From assembly GCA_916610825.1 (NCBI GenBank), contig OU744447.1, positions 14,677,751-14,741,750 of the forward strand: a stretch of DNA of 64,000 bases, in the 5' to 3' direction. The position numbers were made by a program, and so were the translations under genes. Below are positions 10,301-22,749 of this stretch, piece by piece. The notes under the pieces were generated by a model that saw only the letters and a program-made list of their open reading frames with translations, was not told the DNA's origin and did not search any database. Source of the stretch: Haliclystus octoradiatus. Lineage: Eukaryota > Cnidaria > Staurozoa > Stauromedusae > Haliclystidae. Each line of letters opens with the position of its first letter. Position 1 is the stretch's first letter.

Positions 10301-11079
10301 CTTCGAAGCCCTCGATGTAGATACAACATCACATTTGGGCTGTGACGTCAAAGCAACGACCCCACCAGCCAGGATGCGAAAAAAGTATTCTAAGTCTTTT
10401 CCTTGCTTTTTTCATCGACACCATGAAAAGGGCTTATGGCGCTTGCCTAGCCCTGTGGATAAGGCACATGTTTTATTGGTGATTTTCTGTAGTGGGCCCA
10501 GTAAACAGGCAGGAATCTCTGACTTGAATGAAGAAAACACTGGATTCTGTCTTGAAGTGAAGAATTTTGGCCGTTGCTAGTTCACCCTGTGGTCTCTACT
10601 AATGGTCGAAGTAGTAATGTAAACAAGTTTCGAACACTTGATCTTAGCTAGTAGGCCGAGAAAAGTGGCCCATGCCAGGCCTTGATTAAAACGCAACGCT
10701 TCGAAGCCCTCGATGTAGATACAACATCACATTTGGGCTGTGACGTCAAAGCAACGACCCCAACAGCCAGGATGCGAAAAAAGTATTCTAAGTCTTTTCC
10801 TTGCTTTTTTCATCGACACCATGAAAAGGGCTTATGGCGCTTGCCTAGCCCTGTGGATAAGGCACATGTTTTATTGGTGATTTTCTGTAGTGGGCCCAGT
10901 AAACAGGCAGGAATCTCTGACTTGAATGAAGAAAACACTGGATTCTGTCTTGAAGTGAAGAATTTTGGCCGTTGCTAGTTCACCCTGTGGTCTCTACTAA
11001 TGGTCGAAGTAGCAATGTAAACAAGTTTCGAACACTTGATCTTAGCTAGTAGGCCGAGAAAAGTGGCCCATGCCAGGCC
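4314..11079. repeat. 17 tandem U2-less 398-bp units
   Basis: The largest run of short units. Each equals a long unit with about 265 bp missing between the GTTTAC-like motif upstream of U2 and the GGGCCCAC that ends U2, so the promoter and about 177 nt of U2 are gone. Variants recur in a pattern: the four units from 5110 to 6701 have the same order of types as those from 6702 to 8293, a 1592-bp higher-order repeat. Long open frames across the units begin with TTG and have no support as proteins. Confidence 0.95.
4373..4380. promoter_or_regulatory. CRE-like palindrome TGACGTCA, one per unit (representative)
   Basis: A perfect TGACGTCA (the ATF/CREB consensus) lies 59 bp after every unit start, in long and short units alike. 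For U2 gene 1 it is about 330 bp upstream of the start. CREB/ATF sites are known in the distal enhancers of some vertebrate snRNA genes, so an enhancer role is possible. An 8-bp match alone is weak; its presence in every unit may simply reflect common descent. Confidence 0.4.
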
Positions 11080-11286
11080 TTGATTAAAACGCAACGCTTC
11101 GAAGCCCTCGATGTAGATACAACATCACATTTGGGCTGTGACGTCAAAGCAACGACCCCACCAGCCAGGATGCGAAAAAAGTATTCTAAGTCTTTTCCTT
11201 GCTTTTTTCATCGACACCATGAAAAGGGCTTATGGCGCTTGCCTAGCCCTGTGGATAAGGCACAAGTTTTATTGGTGTTTTACTGT

Positions 11287-11474
11287 GGTGGGCCCAGCTT
11301 GGATGTAGTGCAATACCAAGAGGACCCGTGGTCAGGGTGAAGCAAGCTCCTATCCCATGACCTGTTGCCAAAAATCAGTTTAATATAAGAGCTAGTCGAT
11401 GACTAGCGTATCAGATATTAAGCTGATAAGAACAGATACTACACTTGATCTTAGCCAATAGGCCGAGAAGCGAT
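11287..11474 (-). ncRNA. U2: U2 spliceosomal snRNA gene 2
   Basis: By eye identical to gene 1 over all 188 nt. It follows the 17-unit U2-less run, so it is 7429 bp from gene 1, the largest gap between neighbouring U2 genes not caused by a retrotransposon. Candidate promoter element at 11505-11523. Its upstream flank has ATTATTG where gene 1 has ATTACTG, a variant shared with genes 3-8 and 11-20. Confidence 0.97.
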
Positions 11475-11742
11475 AACCAGAGCAAGAATCGGGCAGATTT
11501 TTTTCGCAAATAGGTGTGAATTATTGTGCAACGTGTTGATTGAGATAGGAGTGTCACTGCGTAAAACGGCCAGGAATCTCTGACTTGAAGGAAGAAAACA
11601 CTGGATTCTGTTTTCAAGTGAAGAATTTTGGCCGTTGCTAGTTCACCCTGTGGTCTCTACTAATGGACGAAGTAGCAATGTAAACAAGTTTCGAACACTT
11701 GATCTTAGCTAGTAGGCCGAGAAAAGTGGCCCATGCCAGGCC

Positions 11743-12538
11743 TTGATTAAAACGCAACGCTTCGAAGCCCTCGATGTAGATACAACATCACATTTGGGCT
11801 GTGACGTCAAAGCAACGACCCCACCAGCCAGGATGCGAAAAAAGTATTCTAAGTCTTTTCCTTGCTTTTTTCATCGACACCATGAAAAGGGCTTATGGCG
11901 CTTGCCTAGCCCTGTGGATAAGGCACATGTTTTATTGGTGATTTTCTGTAGTGGGCCCAGTAAACAGGCAGGAATCTCTGACTTGAATGAAGAAAACACT
12001 GGATTCTGTTTTCAAGTGAAGAATTTTGATCGTTGCTAGTTCACCCTGTGGTCTCTACTAATGGTCGAAGTAGCAATGTAAACAAGTTTCGAACACTTGA
12101 TCTTAGCTAGTAGGCCGAGAAAAGTGGCCCATGCCAGGCCTTGATTAAAACGCAACGCTTCGAAGCCCTCGATGTAGATACAACATCACATTTGGGCTGT
12201 GACGTCAAAGCAACGACCCCAACAGCCAGGATGCGAAAAAAGTATTCTAAGTCTTTTCCTTGCTTTTTTCATCGACACCATGAAATGGGCTTATGGCGCT
12301 TGCCTAGCCCTGTGGATAAGGCACATGTTTTATTGGTGATTTTCTGTAGTGGGCCCAGTAAACAGGCAGGAATCTCTGACTTGAATGAAGAAAACACTGG
12401 ATTCTGTCTTGAAGTGAAGAATTTTGGCCGTTGCTAGTTCACCCTGTGGTCTCTACTAATGGTCGAAGTAGTAATGTAAACAAGTTTCGAACACTTGATC
12501 TTAGCTAGTAGGCCGAGAAAAGTGGCCCATGCCAGGCC
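11743..12538. repeat. 2 U2-less units
   Basis: The first unit has the GATCGTTGC variant near its end; the second has GAAATGGG instead of GAAAAGGG and GTAGTAATG instead of GTAGCAATG. This second type reappears in nearly every small block right of position 42000. Confidence 0.95.
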
Positions 12539-12745
12539 TTGATTAAAACGCAACGCTTCGAAGCCCTCGATGTAGATACAACATCACATTTGGGCTGTGA
12601 CGTCAAAGCAACGACCCCACCAGCCAGGATGCGAAAAAAGTATTCTAAGTCTTTTCCTTGCTTTTTTCATCGACACCATGAAAAGGGCTTATGGCGCTTG
12701 CCTAGCCCTGTGGATAAGGCACAAGTTTTATTGGTGTTTTACTGT

Positions 12746-12933
12746 GGTGGGCCCAGCTTGGATGTAGTGCAATACCAAGAGGACCCGTGGTCAGGGTGAA
12801 GCAAGCTCCTATCCCATGACCTGTTGCCAAAAATCAGTTTAATATAAGAGCTAGTCGATGACTAGCGTATCAGATATTAAGCTGATAAGAACAGATACTA
12901 CACTTGATCTTAGCCAATAGGCCGAGAAGCGAT
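12746..12933 (-). ncRNA. U2: U2 spliceosomal snRNA gene 3
   Basis: Same 188-nt sequence as gene 1. It is 1459 bp (one long plus two short units) from gene 2, the spacing that dominates the right-hand array. Candidate promoter element at 12964-12982. Confidence 0.97.
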
Positions 12934-13201
12934 AACCAGAGCAAGAATCGGGCAGATTTTTTTCGCAAATAGGTGTGAATTATTGTGCAACGTGTTGATT
13001 GAGATAGGAGTGTCACTGCGTAAAACGGCCAGGAATCTCTGACTTGAAGGAAGAAAACACTGGATTCTGTTTTCAAGTGAAGAATTTTGGCCGTTGCTAG
13101 TTCACCCTGTGGTCTCTACTAATGGACGAAGTAGCAATGTAAACAAGTTTCGAACACTTGATCTTAGCTAGTAGGCCGAGAAAAGTGGCCCATGCCAGGC
13201 C

Positions 13202-16200
13202 TTGATTAAAACGCAACGCTTCGAAGCCCTCGATGTAGATACAACATCACGTCTGGGCTGTGACGTCAAAGCAACGACCCCACCAGCCAGGATGCGAAAA
13301 AAGTATTCTAAGTCTTTTCCTTGCTTTTTTCATCGACACCATGAAAAGGGCTTATGGCGCTTGCCTAGCCCTGTGGATAAGGCACATTTTTATTGGTGAT
13401 TTTCTGTAGTGGGCCCAGTAAACAGGCAGGAATCTCTGACTTGAATGAAGAAAACACTGGATTCTGTCTTGAAGTGAAGAATTTTGGCCGTTGCTAGTTC
13501 ACCCTGTGGTCTCTACTAATGGTCGAAGTAGCAATGTAAACAAGTTTCGAACACTTGATCTTAGCTAGTAGGCCGAGAAAAGTGGCCCATGCCAGGCCTT
13601 GATTAAAACGCAACGCTTCGAAGCCCTCGATGTAGATACAACATCACATTTGGGCTGTGACGTCAAAGCAACGACCCCAACAGCCAGGATGCGAAAAAAG
13701 TATTCTAAGTCTTTTCCTTGCTTTTTTCATCGACACCATGAAAAGGGCTTATGGCGCTTGCCTAGCCCTGTGGATAAGGCACATGTTTTATTGGTGATTT
13801 TCTGTAGTGGGCCCAGTAAACAGGCAGGAATCTCTGACTTGAATGAAGAAAACACTGGATTCTGTCTTGAAGTGAAGAATTTTGGCCGTTGCTAGTTCAC
13901 CCTGTGGTCTCTACTAATGGTCGAAGTAGCAATGTAAACAAGTTTCGAACACTTGATCTTAGCTAGTAGGCCGAGAAAAGTGGCCCATGCCAGGCCTTGA
14001 TTAAAACGCAACGCTTCGAAGCCCTCGATGTAGATACAACATCACGTCTGGGCTGTGACGTCAAAGCAACGACCCCACCAGCCAGGATGCGAAAAAAGTA
14101 TTCTAAGTCTTTTCCTTGCTTTTTTCATCGACACCATGAAAAGGGCTTATGGCGCTTGCCTAGCCCTGTGGATAAGGCACATGTTTTATTGGTGATTTTC
14201 TGTAGTGGGCCCAGTAAACAGGCAGGAATCTCTGACTTGAATGAAGAAAACACTGGATTCTGTCTTGAAGTGAAGAATTTTGGCCGTTGCTAGTTCACCC
14301 TGTGGTCTCTACTAATGGTCGAAGTAGCAATGTAAACAAGTTTCGAACACTTGATCTTAGCTAGTAGGCCGAGAAAAGTGGCCCATGCCAGGCCTTGATT
14401 AAAACGCAACGCTTCGAAGCCCTCGATGTAGATACAACATCACATTTGGGCTGTGACGTCAAAGCAACGACCCCAACAGCCAGGATGCGAAAAAAGTATT
14501 CTAAGTCTTTTCCTTGCTTTTTTCATCGACACCATGAAAAGGGCTTATGGCGCTTGCCTAGCCCTGTGGATAAGGCACATGTTTTATTGGTGATTTTCTG
14601 TAGTGGGCCCAGTAAACAGGCAGGAATCTCTGACTTGAAGGAAGAAAACACTGGATTCTGTTTTCAAGTGAAGAATTTTGGCCGTTGCTAGTTCACCCTG
14701 TGGTCTCTACTAATGGTCGAAGTAGCAATGTAAACAAGTTTCGAACACTTGATCTTAGCTAGTAGGCCGAGAAAAGTGGCCCATGCCAGGCCTTGATTAA
14801 AACGCAACGCTTCGAAGCCCTCGATGTAGATACAACATCACATTTGGGCTGTGACGTCAAAGCAACGACCCCAACAGCCAGGATGCGAAAAAAGTATTCT
14901 AAGTCTTTTCCTTGCTTTTTTCATCGACACCATGAAAAGGGCTTATGGCGCTTGCCTAGCCCTGTGGATAAGGCACATGTTTTATTGGTGATTTTCTGTA
15001 GTGGGCCCAGTAAACAGGCAGGAATCTCTGACTTGAAGGAAGAAAACACTGGATTCTGTTTTCAAGTGAAGAATTTTGGCCGTTGCTAGTTCACCCTGTG
15101 GTCTCTACTAATGGTCGAAGTAGCAATGTAAACAAGTTTCGAACACTTGATCTTAGCTAGTAGGCCGAGAAAAGTGGCCCATGCCAGGCCTTGATTAAAA
15201 CGCAACGCTTCGAAGCCCTCGATGTAGATACAACATCACATTTGGGCTGTGACGTCAAAGCAACGACCCCACCAGCCAGGATGCGAAAAAAGTATTCTAA
15301 GTCTTTTCCTTGCTTTTTTCATCGACACCATGAAAAGGGCTTATGGCGCTTGCCTAGCCCTGTGGATAAGGCACATGTTTTATTGGTGATTTTCTGTAGT
15401 GGGCCCAGTAAACAGGCAGGAATCTCTGACTTGAATGAAGAAAACACTGGATTCTGTCTTGAAGTGAAGAATTTTGGCCGTTGCTAGTTCACCCTGTGGT
15501 CTCTACTAATGGTCGAAGTAGCAATGTAAACAAGTTTCGAACACTTGATCTTAGCTAGTAGGCCGAGAAAAGTGGCCCATGCCAGGCCTTGATTAAAACG
15601 CAACGCTTCGAAGCCCTCGATGTAGATACAACATCACATTTGGGCTGTGACGTCAAAGCAACGACCCCAACAGCCAGGATGCGAAAAAAGTATTCTAAGT
15701 CTTTTCCTTGCTTTTTTCATCGACACCATGAAAAGGGCTTATGGCGCTTGCCTAGCCCTGTGGATAAGGCACATGTTTTATTGGTGATTTTCTGTAGTGG
15801 GCCCAGTAAACAGGCAGGAATCTCTGACTTGAATGAAGAAAACACTGGATTCTGTCTTGAAGTGAAGAATTTTGGCCGTTGCTAGTTCACCCTGTGGTCT
15901 CTACTAATGGTCGAAGTAGCAATGTAAACAAGTTTCGAACACTTGATCTTAGCTAGTAGGCCGAGAAAAGTGGCCCATGCCAGGCCTTGATTAAAACGCA
16001 ACGCTTCGAAGCCCTCGATGTAGATACAACATCACATTTGGGCTGTGACGTCAAAGCAACGACCCCAACAGCCAGGATGCGAAAAAAGTATTCTAAGTCT
16101 TTTCCTTGCTTTTTTCATCGACACCATGAAAAGGGCTTATGGCGCTTGCCTAGCCCTGTGGATAAGGCAAATGTTTTATTGGTGATTTTCTGTAGTGGGC

Positions 16201-17180
16201 CCAGTAAACAGGCAGGAATCTCTGACTTGAAGGAAGAAAACACTGGATTCTGTTTTCAAGTGAAGAATTTTGGCCGTTGCTAGTTCACCCTGTGGTCTCT
16301 ACTAATGGTCGAAGTAGCAATGTAAACAAGTTTCGAACACTTGATCTTAGCTAGTAGGCCGAGAAAAGTGGCCCATGCCAGGCCTTGATTAAAACGCAAC
16401 GCTTCGAAGCCCTCGATGTAGATACAACATCACATTTGGGCTGTGACGTCAAAGCAACGACCCCACCAGCCAGGATGCGAAAAAAGTATTCTAAGTCTTT
16501 TCCTTGCTTTTTTCATCGACACCATGAAAAGGGCTTATGGCGCTTGCCTAGCCCTGTGGATAAGGCACATGTTTTATTGGTGATTTTCTGTAGTGGGCCC
16601 AGTAAACAGGCAGGAATCTCTGACTTGAATGAAGAAAACACTGGATTCTGTTTTCAAGTGAAGAATTTTGATCGTTGCTAGTTCACCCTGTGGTCTCTAC
16701 TAATGGTCGAAGTAGCAATGTAAACAAGTTTCGAACACTTGATCTTAGCTAGTAGGCCGAGAAAAGTGGCCCATGCCAGGCCTTGATTAAAACGCAACGC
16801 TTCGAAGCCCTCGATGTAGATACAACATCACATTTGGGCTGTGACGTCAAAGCAACGACCCCAACAGCCAGGATGCGAAAAAAGTATTCTAAGTCTTTTC
16901 CTTGCTTTTTTCATCGACACCATGAAATGGGCTTATGGCGCTTGCCTAGCCCTGTGGATAAGGCACATGTTTTATTGGTGATTTTCTGTAGTGGGCCCAG
17001 TAAACAGGCAGGAATCTCTGACTTGAATGAAGAAAACACTGGATTCTGTCTTGAAGTGAAGAATTTTGGCCGTTGCTAGTTCACCCTGTGGTCTCTACTA
17101 ATGGTCGAAGTAGTAATGTAAACAAGTTTCGAACACTTGATCTTAGCTAGTAGGCCGAGAAAAGTGGCCCATGCCAGGCC
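13202..17180. repeat. 10 U2-less units
   Basis: The first unit is the 397-bp form, with one base lost in the CACATTTTTATT stretch. The unit at 15987 has a private change, GGCAAATG for GGCACATG. The last two match the types of the 11743-12538 pair, which suggests those two units and the adjoining long unit moved as a cassette. Confidence 0.95.
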
Positions 17181-17387
17181 TTGATTAAAACGCAACGCTT
17201 CGAAGCCCTCGATGTAGATACAACATCACATTTGGGCTGTGACGTCAAAGCAACGACCCCACCAGCCAGGATGCGAAAAAAGTATTCTAAGTCTTTTCCT
17301 TGCTTTTTTCATCGACACCATGAAAAGGGCTTATGGCGCTTGCCTAGCCCTGTGGATAAGGCACAAGTTTTATTGGTGTTTTACTGT

Positions 17388-17575
17388 GGTGGGCCCAGCT
17401 TGGATGTAGTGCAATACCAAGAGGACCCGTGGTCAGGGTGAAGCAAGCTCCTATCCCATGACCTGTTGCCAAAAATCAGTTTAATATAAGAGCTAGTCGA
17501 TGACTAGCGTATCAGATATTAAGCTGATAAGAACAGATACTACACTTGATCTTAGCCAATAGGCCGAGAAGCGAT
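17388..17575 (-). ncRNA. U2: U2 spliceosomal snRNA gene 4
   Basis: Same 188-nt sequence. Separated from gene 3 by ten U2-less units. Candidate promoter element at 17606-17624. Confidence 0.97.
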
Positions 17576-17843
17576 AACCAGAGCAAGAATCGGGCAGATT
17601 TTTTTCGCAAATAGGTGTGAATTATTGTGCAACGTGTTGATTGAGATAGGAGTGTCACTGCGTAAAACGGCCAGGAATCTCTGACTTGAAGGAAGAAAAC
17701 ACTGGATTCTGTTTTCAAGTGAAGAATTTTGGCCGTTGCTAGTTCACCCTGTGGTCTCTACTAATGGACGAAGTAGCAATGTAAACAAGTTTCGAACACT
17801 TGATCTTAGCTAGTAGGCCGAGAAAAGTGGCCCATGCCAGGCC

Positions 17844-19434
17844 TTGATTAAAACGCAACGCTTCGAAGCCCTCGATGTAGATACAACATCACGTCTGGGC
17901 TGTGACGTCAAAGCAACGACCCCACCAGCCAGGATGCGAAAAAAGTATTCTAAGTCTTTTCCTTGCTTTTTTCATCGACACCATGAAAAGGGCTTATGGC
18001 GCTTGCCTAGCCCTGTGGATAAGGCACATTTTTATTGGTGATTTTCTGTAGTGGGCCCAGTAAACAGGCAGGAATCTCTGACTTGAATGAAGAAAACACT
18101 GGATTCTGTCTTGAAGTGAAGAATTTTGGCCGTTGCTAGTTCACCCTGTGGTCTCTACTAATGGTCGAAGTAGCAATGTAAACAAGTTTCGAACACTTGA
18201 TCTTAGCTAGTAGGCCGAGAAAAGTGGCCCATGCCAGGCCTTGATTAAAACGCAACGCTTCGAAGCCCTCGATGTAGATACAACATCACGTCTGGGCTGT
18301 GACGTCAAAGCAACGACCCCACCAGCCAGGATGCGAAAAAAGTATTCTAAGTCTTTTCCTTGCTTTTTTCATCGACACCATGAAAAGGGCTTATGGCGCT
18401 TGCCTAGCCCTGTGGATAAGGCACATGTTTTATTGGTGATTTTCTGTAGTGGGCCCAGTAAACAGGCAGGAATCTCTGACTTGAATGAAGAAAACACTGG
18501 ATTCTGTCTTGAAGTGAAGAATTTTGGCCGTTGCTAGTTCACCCTGTGGTCTCTACTAATGGTCGAAGTAGCAATGTAAACAAGTTTCGAACACTTGATC
18601 TTAGCTAGTAGGCCGAGAAAATTGGCCCATGCCAGGCCTTGATTAAAACGCAACGCTTCGAAGCCCTCGATGTAGATACAACATCACATTTGGGCTGTGA
18701 CGTCAAAGCAACGACCCCAACAGCCAGGATGCGAAAAAAGTATTCTAAGTCTTTTCCTTGCTTTTTTCATCGACACCATGAAATGGGCTTATGGCGCTTG
18801 CCTAGCCCTGTGGATAAGGCACATGTTTTATTGGTGATTTTCTGTAGTGGGCCCAGTAAACAGGCAGGAATCTCTGACTTGAATGAAGAAAACACTGGAT
18901 TCTGTTTTCAAGTGAAGAATTTTGATCGTTGCTAGTTCACCCTGTGGTCTCTACTAATGGTCGAAGTAGCAATGTAAACAAGTTTCGAACACTTGATCTT
19001 AGCTAGTAGGCCGAGAAAAGTGGCCCATGCCAGGCCTTGATTAAAACGCAACGCTTCGAAGCCCTCGATGTAGATACAACATCACATTTGGGCTGTGACG
19101 TCAAAGCAACGACCCCAACAGCCAGGATGCGAAAAAAGTATTCTAAGTCTTTTCCTTGCTTTTTTCATCGACACCATGAAATGGGCTTATGGCGCTTGCC
19201 TAGCCCTGTGGATAAGGCACATGTTTTATTGGTGATTTTCTGTAGTGGGCCCAGTAAACAGGCAGGAATCTCTGACTTGAATGAAGAAAACACTGGATTC
19301 TGTCTTGAAGTGAAGAATTTTGGCCGTTGCTAGTTCACCCTGTGGTCTCTACTAATGGTCGAAGTAGTAATGTAAACAAGTTTCGAACACTTGATCTTAG
19401 CTAGTAGGCCGAGAAAAGTGGCCCATGCCAGGCC
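17844..19434. repeat. 4 U2-less units
   Basis: Starts with the 397-bp form. The junction before 18639 has AAAATTGGCCC for AAAAGTGGCCC, a rare marker also found before 20893, 23943 and 26196. Those four stretches therefore share a recent origin. Confidence 0.95.
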
Positions 19435-19641
19435 TTGATTAAAACGCAACGCTTCGAAGCCCTCGATGTAGATACAACATCACATTTGGGCTGTGACGTC
19501 AAAGCAACGACCCCACCAGCCAGGATGCGAAAAAAGTATTCTAAGTCTTTTCCTTGCTTTTTTCATCGACACCATGAAAAGGGCTTATGGCGCTTGCCTA
19601 GCCCTGTGGATAAGGCACAAGTTTTATTGGTGTTTTACTGT

Positions 19642-19829
19642 GGTGGGCCCAGCTTGGATGTAGTGCAATACCAAGAGGACCCGTGGTCAGGGTGAAGCAA
19701 GCTCCTATCCCATGACCTGTTGCCAAAAATCAGTTTAATATAAGAGCTAGTCGATGACTAGCGTATCAGATATTAAGCTGATAAGAACAGATACTACACT
19801 TGATCTTAGCCAATAGGCCGAGAAGCGAT
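19642..19829 (-). ncRNA. U2: U2 spliceosomal snRNA gene 5
   Basis: Same 188-nt sequence; 2254 bp from gene 4. Candidate promoter element at 19860-19878. Confidence 0.97.
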
Positions 19830-20097
19830 AACCAGAGCAAGAATCGGGCAGATTTTTTTCGCAAATAGGTGTGAATTATTGTGCAACGTGTTGATTGAGA
19901 TAGGAGTGTCACTGCGTAAAACGGCCAGGAATCTCTGACTTGAAGGAAGAAAACACTGGATTCTGTTTTCAAGTGAAGAATTTTGGCCGTTGCTAGTTCA
20001 CCCTGTGGTCTCTACTAATGGACGAAGTAGCAATGTAAACAAGTTTCGAACACTTGATCTTAGCTAGTAGGCCGAGAAAAGTGGCCCATGCCAGGCC

Positions 20098-22086
20098 TTG
20101 ATTAAAACGCAACGCTTCGAAGCCCTCGATGTAGATACAACATCACGTCTGGGCTGTGACGTCAAAGCAACGACCCCACCAGCCAGGATGCGAAAAAAGT
20201 ATTCTAAGTCTTTTCCTTGCTTTTTTCATCGACACCATGAAAAGGGCTTATGGCGCTTGCCTAGCCCTGTGGATAAGGCACATTTTTATTGGTGATTTTC
20301 TGTAGTGGGCCCAGTAAACAGGCAGGAATCTCTGACTTGAATGAAGAAAACACTGGATTCTGTCTTGAAGTGAAGAATTTTGGCCGTTGCTAGTTCACCC
20401 TGTGGTCTCTACTAATGGTCGAAGTAGCAATGTAAACAAGTTTCGAACACTTGATCTTAGCTAGTAGGCCGAGAAAAGTGGCCCATGCCAGGCCTTGATT
20501 AAAACGCAACGCTTCGAAGCCCTCGATGTAGATACAACATCACGTCTGGGCTGTGACGTCAAAGCAACGACCCCACCAGCCAGGATGCGAAAAAAGTATT
20601 CTAAGTCTTTTCCTTGCTTTTTTCATCGACACCATGAAAAGGGCTTATGGCGCTTGCCTAGCCCTGTGGATAAGGCACATGTTTTATTGGTGATTTTCTG
20701 TAGTGGGCCCAGTAAACAGGCAGGAATCTCTGACTTGAATGAAGAAAACACTGGATTCTGTCTTGAAGTGAAGAATTTTGGCCGTTGCTAGTTCACCCTG
20801 TGGTCTCTACTAATGGTCGAAGTAGCAATGTAAACAAGTTTCGAACACTTGATCTTAGCTAGTAGGCCGAGAAAATTGGCCCATGCCAGGCCTTGATTAA
20901 AACGCAACGCTTCGAAGCCCTCGATGTAGATACAACATCACATTTGGGCTGTGACGTCAAAGCAACGACCCCAACAGCCAGGATGCGAAAAAAGTATTCT
21001 AAGTCTTTTCCTTGCTTTTTTCATCGACACCATGAAAAGGGCTTATGGCGCTTGCCTAGCCCTGTGGATAAGGCACATGTTTTATTGGTGATTTTCTGTA
21101 GTGGGCCCAGTAAACAGGCAGGAATCTCTGACTTGAAGGAAGAAAACACTGGATTCTGTTTTCAAGTGAAGAATTTTGGCCGTTGCTAGTTCACCCTGTG
21201 GTCTCTACTAATGGTCGAAGTAGCAATGTAAACAAGTTTCGAACACTTGATCTTAGCTAGTAGGCCGAGAAAAGTGGCCCATGCCAGGCCTTGATTAAAA
21301 CGCAACGCTTCGAAGCCCTCGATGTAGATACAACATCACATTTGGGCTGTGACGTCAAAGCAACGACCCCACCAGCCAGGATGCGAAAAAAGTATTCTAA
21401 GTCTTTTCCTTGCTTTTTTCATCGACACCATGAAAAGGGCTTATGGCGCTTGCCTAGCCCTGTGGATAAGGCACATGTTTTATTGGTGATTTTCTGTAGT
21501 GGGCCCAGTAAACAGGCAGGAATCTCTGACTTGAATGAAGAAAACACTGGATTCTGTTTTCAAGTGAAGAATTTTGATCGTTGCTAGTTCACCCTGTGGT
21601 CTCTACTAATGGTCGAAGTAGCAATGTAAACAAGTTTCGAACACTTGATCTTAGCTAGTAGGCCGAGAAAAGTGGCCCATGCCAGGCCTTGATTAAAACG
21701 CAACGCTTCGAAGCCCTCGATGTAGATACAACATCACATTTGGGCTGTGACGTCAAAGCAACGACCCCACCAGCCAGGATGCGAAAAAAGTATTCTAAGT
21801 CTTTTCCTTGCTTTTTTCATCGACACCATGAAAAGGGCTTATGGCGCTTGCCTAGCCCTGTGGATAAGGCACATGTTTTATTGGTGATTTTCTGTAGTGG
21901 GCCCAGTAAACAGGCAGGAATCTCTGACTTGAATGAAGAAAACACTGGATTCTGTTTTCAAGTGAAGAATTTTGATCGTTGCTAGTTCACCCTGTGGTCT
22001 CTACTAATGGTCGAAGTAGCAATGTAAACAAGTTTCGAACACTTGATCTTAGCTAGTAGGCCGAGAAAAGTGGCCCATGCCAGGCC
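20098..22086. repeat. 5 U2-less units
   Basis: Order: 397-bp form, CACGTCTGGG type, a unit after the AAAATTGG marker, then two identical units with the GATCGTTGC ending. The last two look like a fresh one-unit duplication. Confidence 0.95.
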
Positions 22087-22293
22087 TTGATTAAAACGCA
22101 ACGCTTCGAAGCCCTCGATGTAGATACAACATCACATTTGGGCTGTGACGTCAAAGCAACGACCCCACCAGCCAGGATGCGAAAAAAGTATTCTAAGTCT
22201 TTTCCTTGCTTTTTTCATCGACACCATGAAAAGGGCTTATGGCGCTTGCCTAGCCCTGTGGATAAGGCACAAGTTTTATTGGTGTTTTACTGT

Positions 22294-22481
22294 GGTGGGC
22301 CCAGCTTGGATGTAGTGCAATACCAAGAGGACCCGTGGTCAGGGTGAAGCAAGCTCCTATCCCATGACCTGTTGCCAAAAATCAGTTTAATATAAGAGCT
22401 AGTCGATGACTAGCGTATCAGATATTAAGCTGATAAGAACAGATACTACACTTGATCTTAGCCAATAGGCCGAGAAGCGAT
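22294..22481 (-). ncRNA. U2: U2 spliceosomal snRNA gene 6
   Basis: Same 188-nt sequence; 2652 bp from gene 5. Candidate promoter element at 22512-22530. Confidence 0.97.
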
Positions 22482-22749
22482 AACCAGAGCAAGAATCGGG
22501 CAGATTTTTTTCGCAAATAGGTGTGAATTATTGTGCAACGTGTTGATTGAGATAGGAGTGTCACTGCGTAAAACGGCCAGGAATCTCTGACTTGAAGGAA
22601 GAAAACACTGGATTCTGTTTTCAAGTGAAGAATTTTGGCCGTTGCTAGTTCACCCTGTGGTCTCTACTAATGGACGAAGTAGCAATGTAAACAAGTTTCG
22701 AACACTTGATCTTAGCTAGTAGGCCGAGAAAAGTGGCCCATGCCAGGCC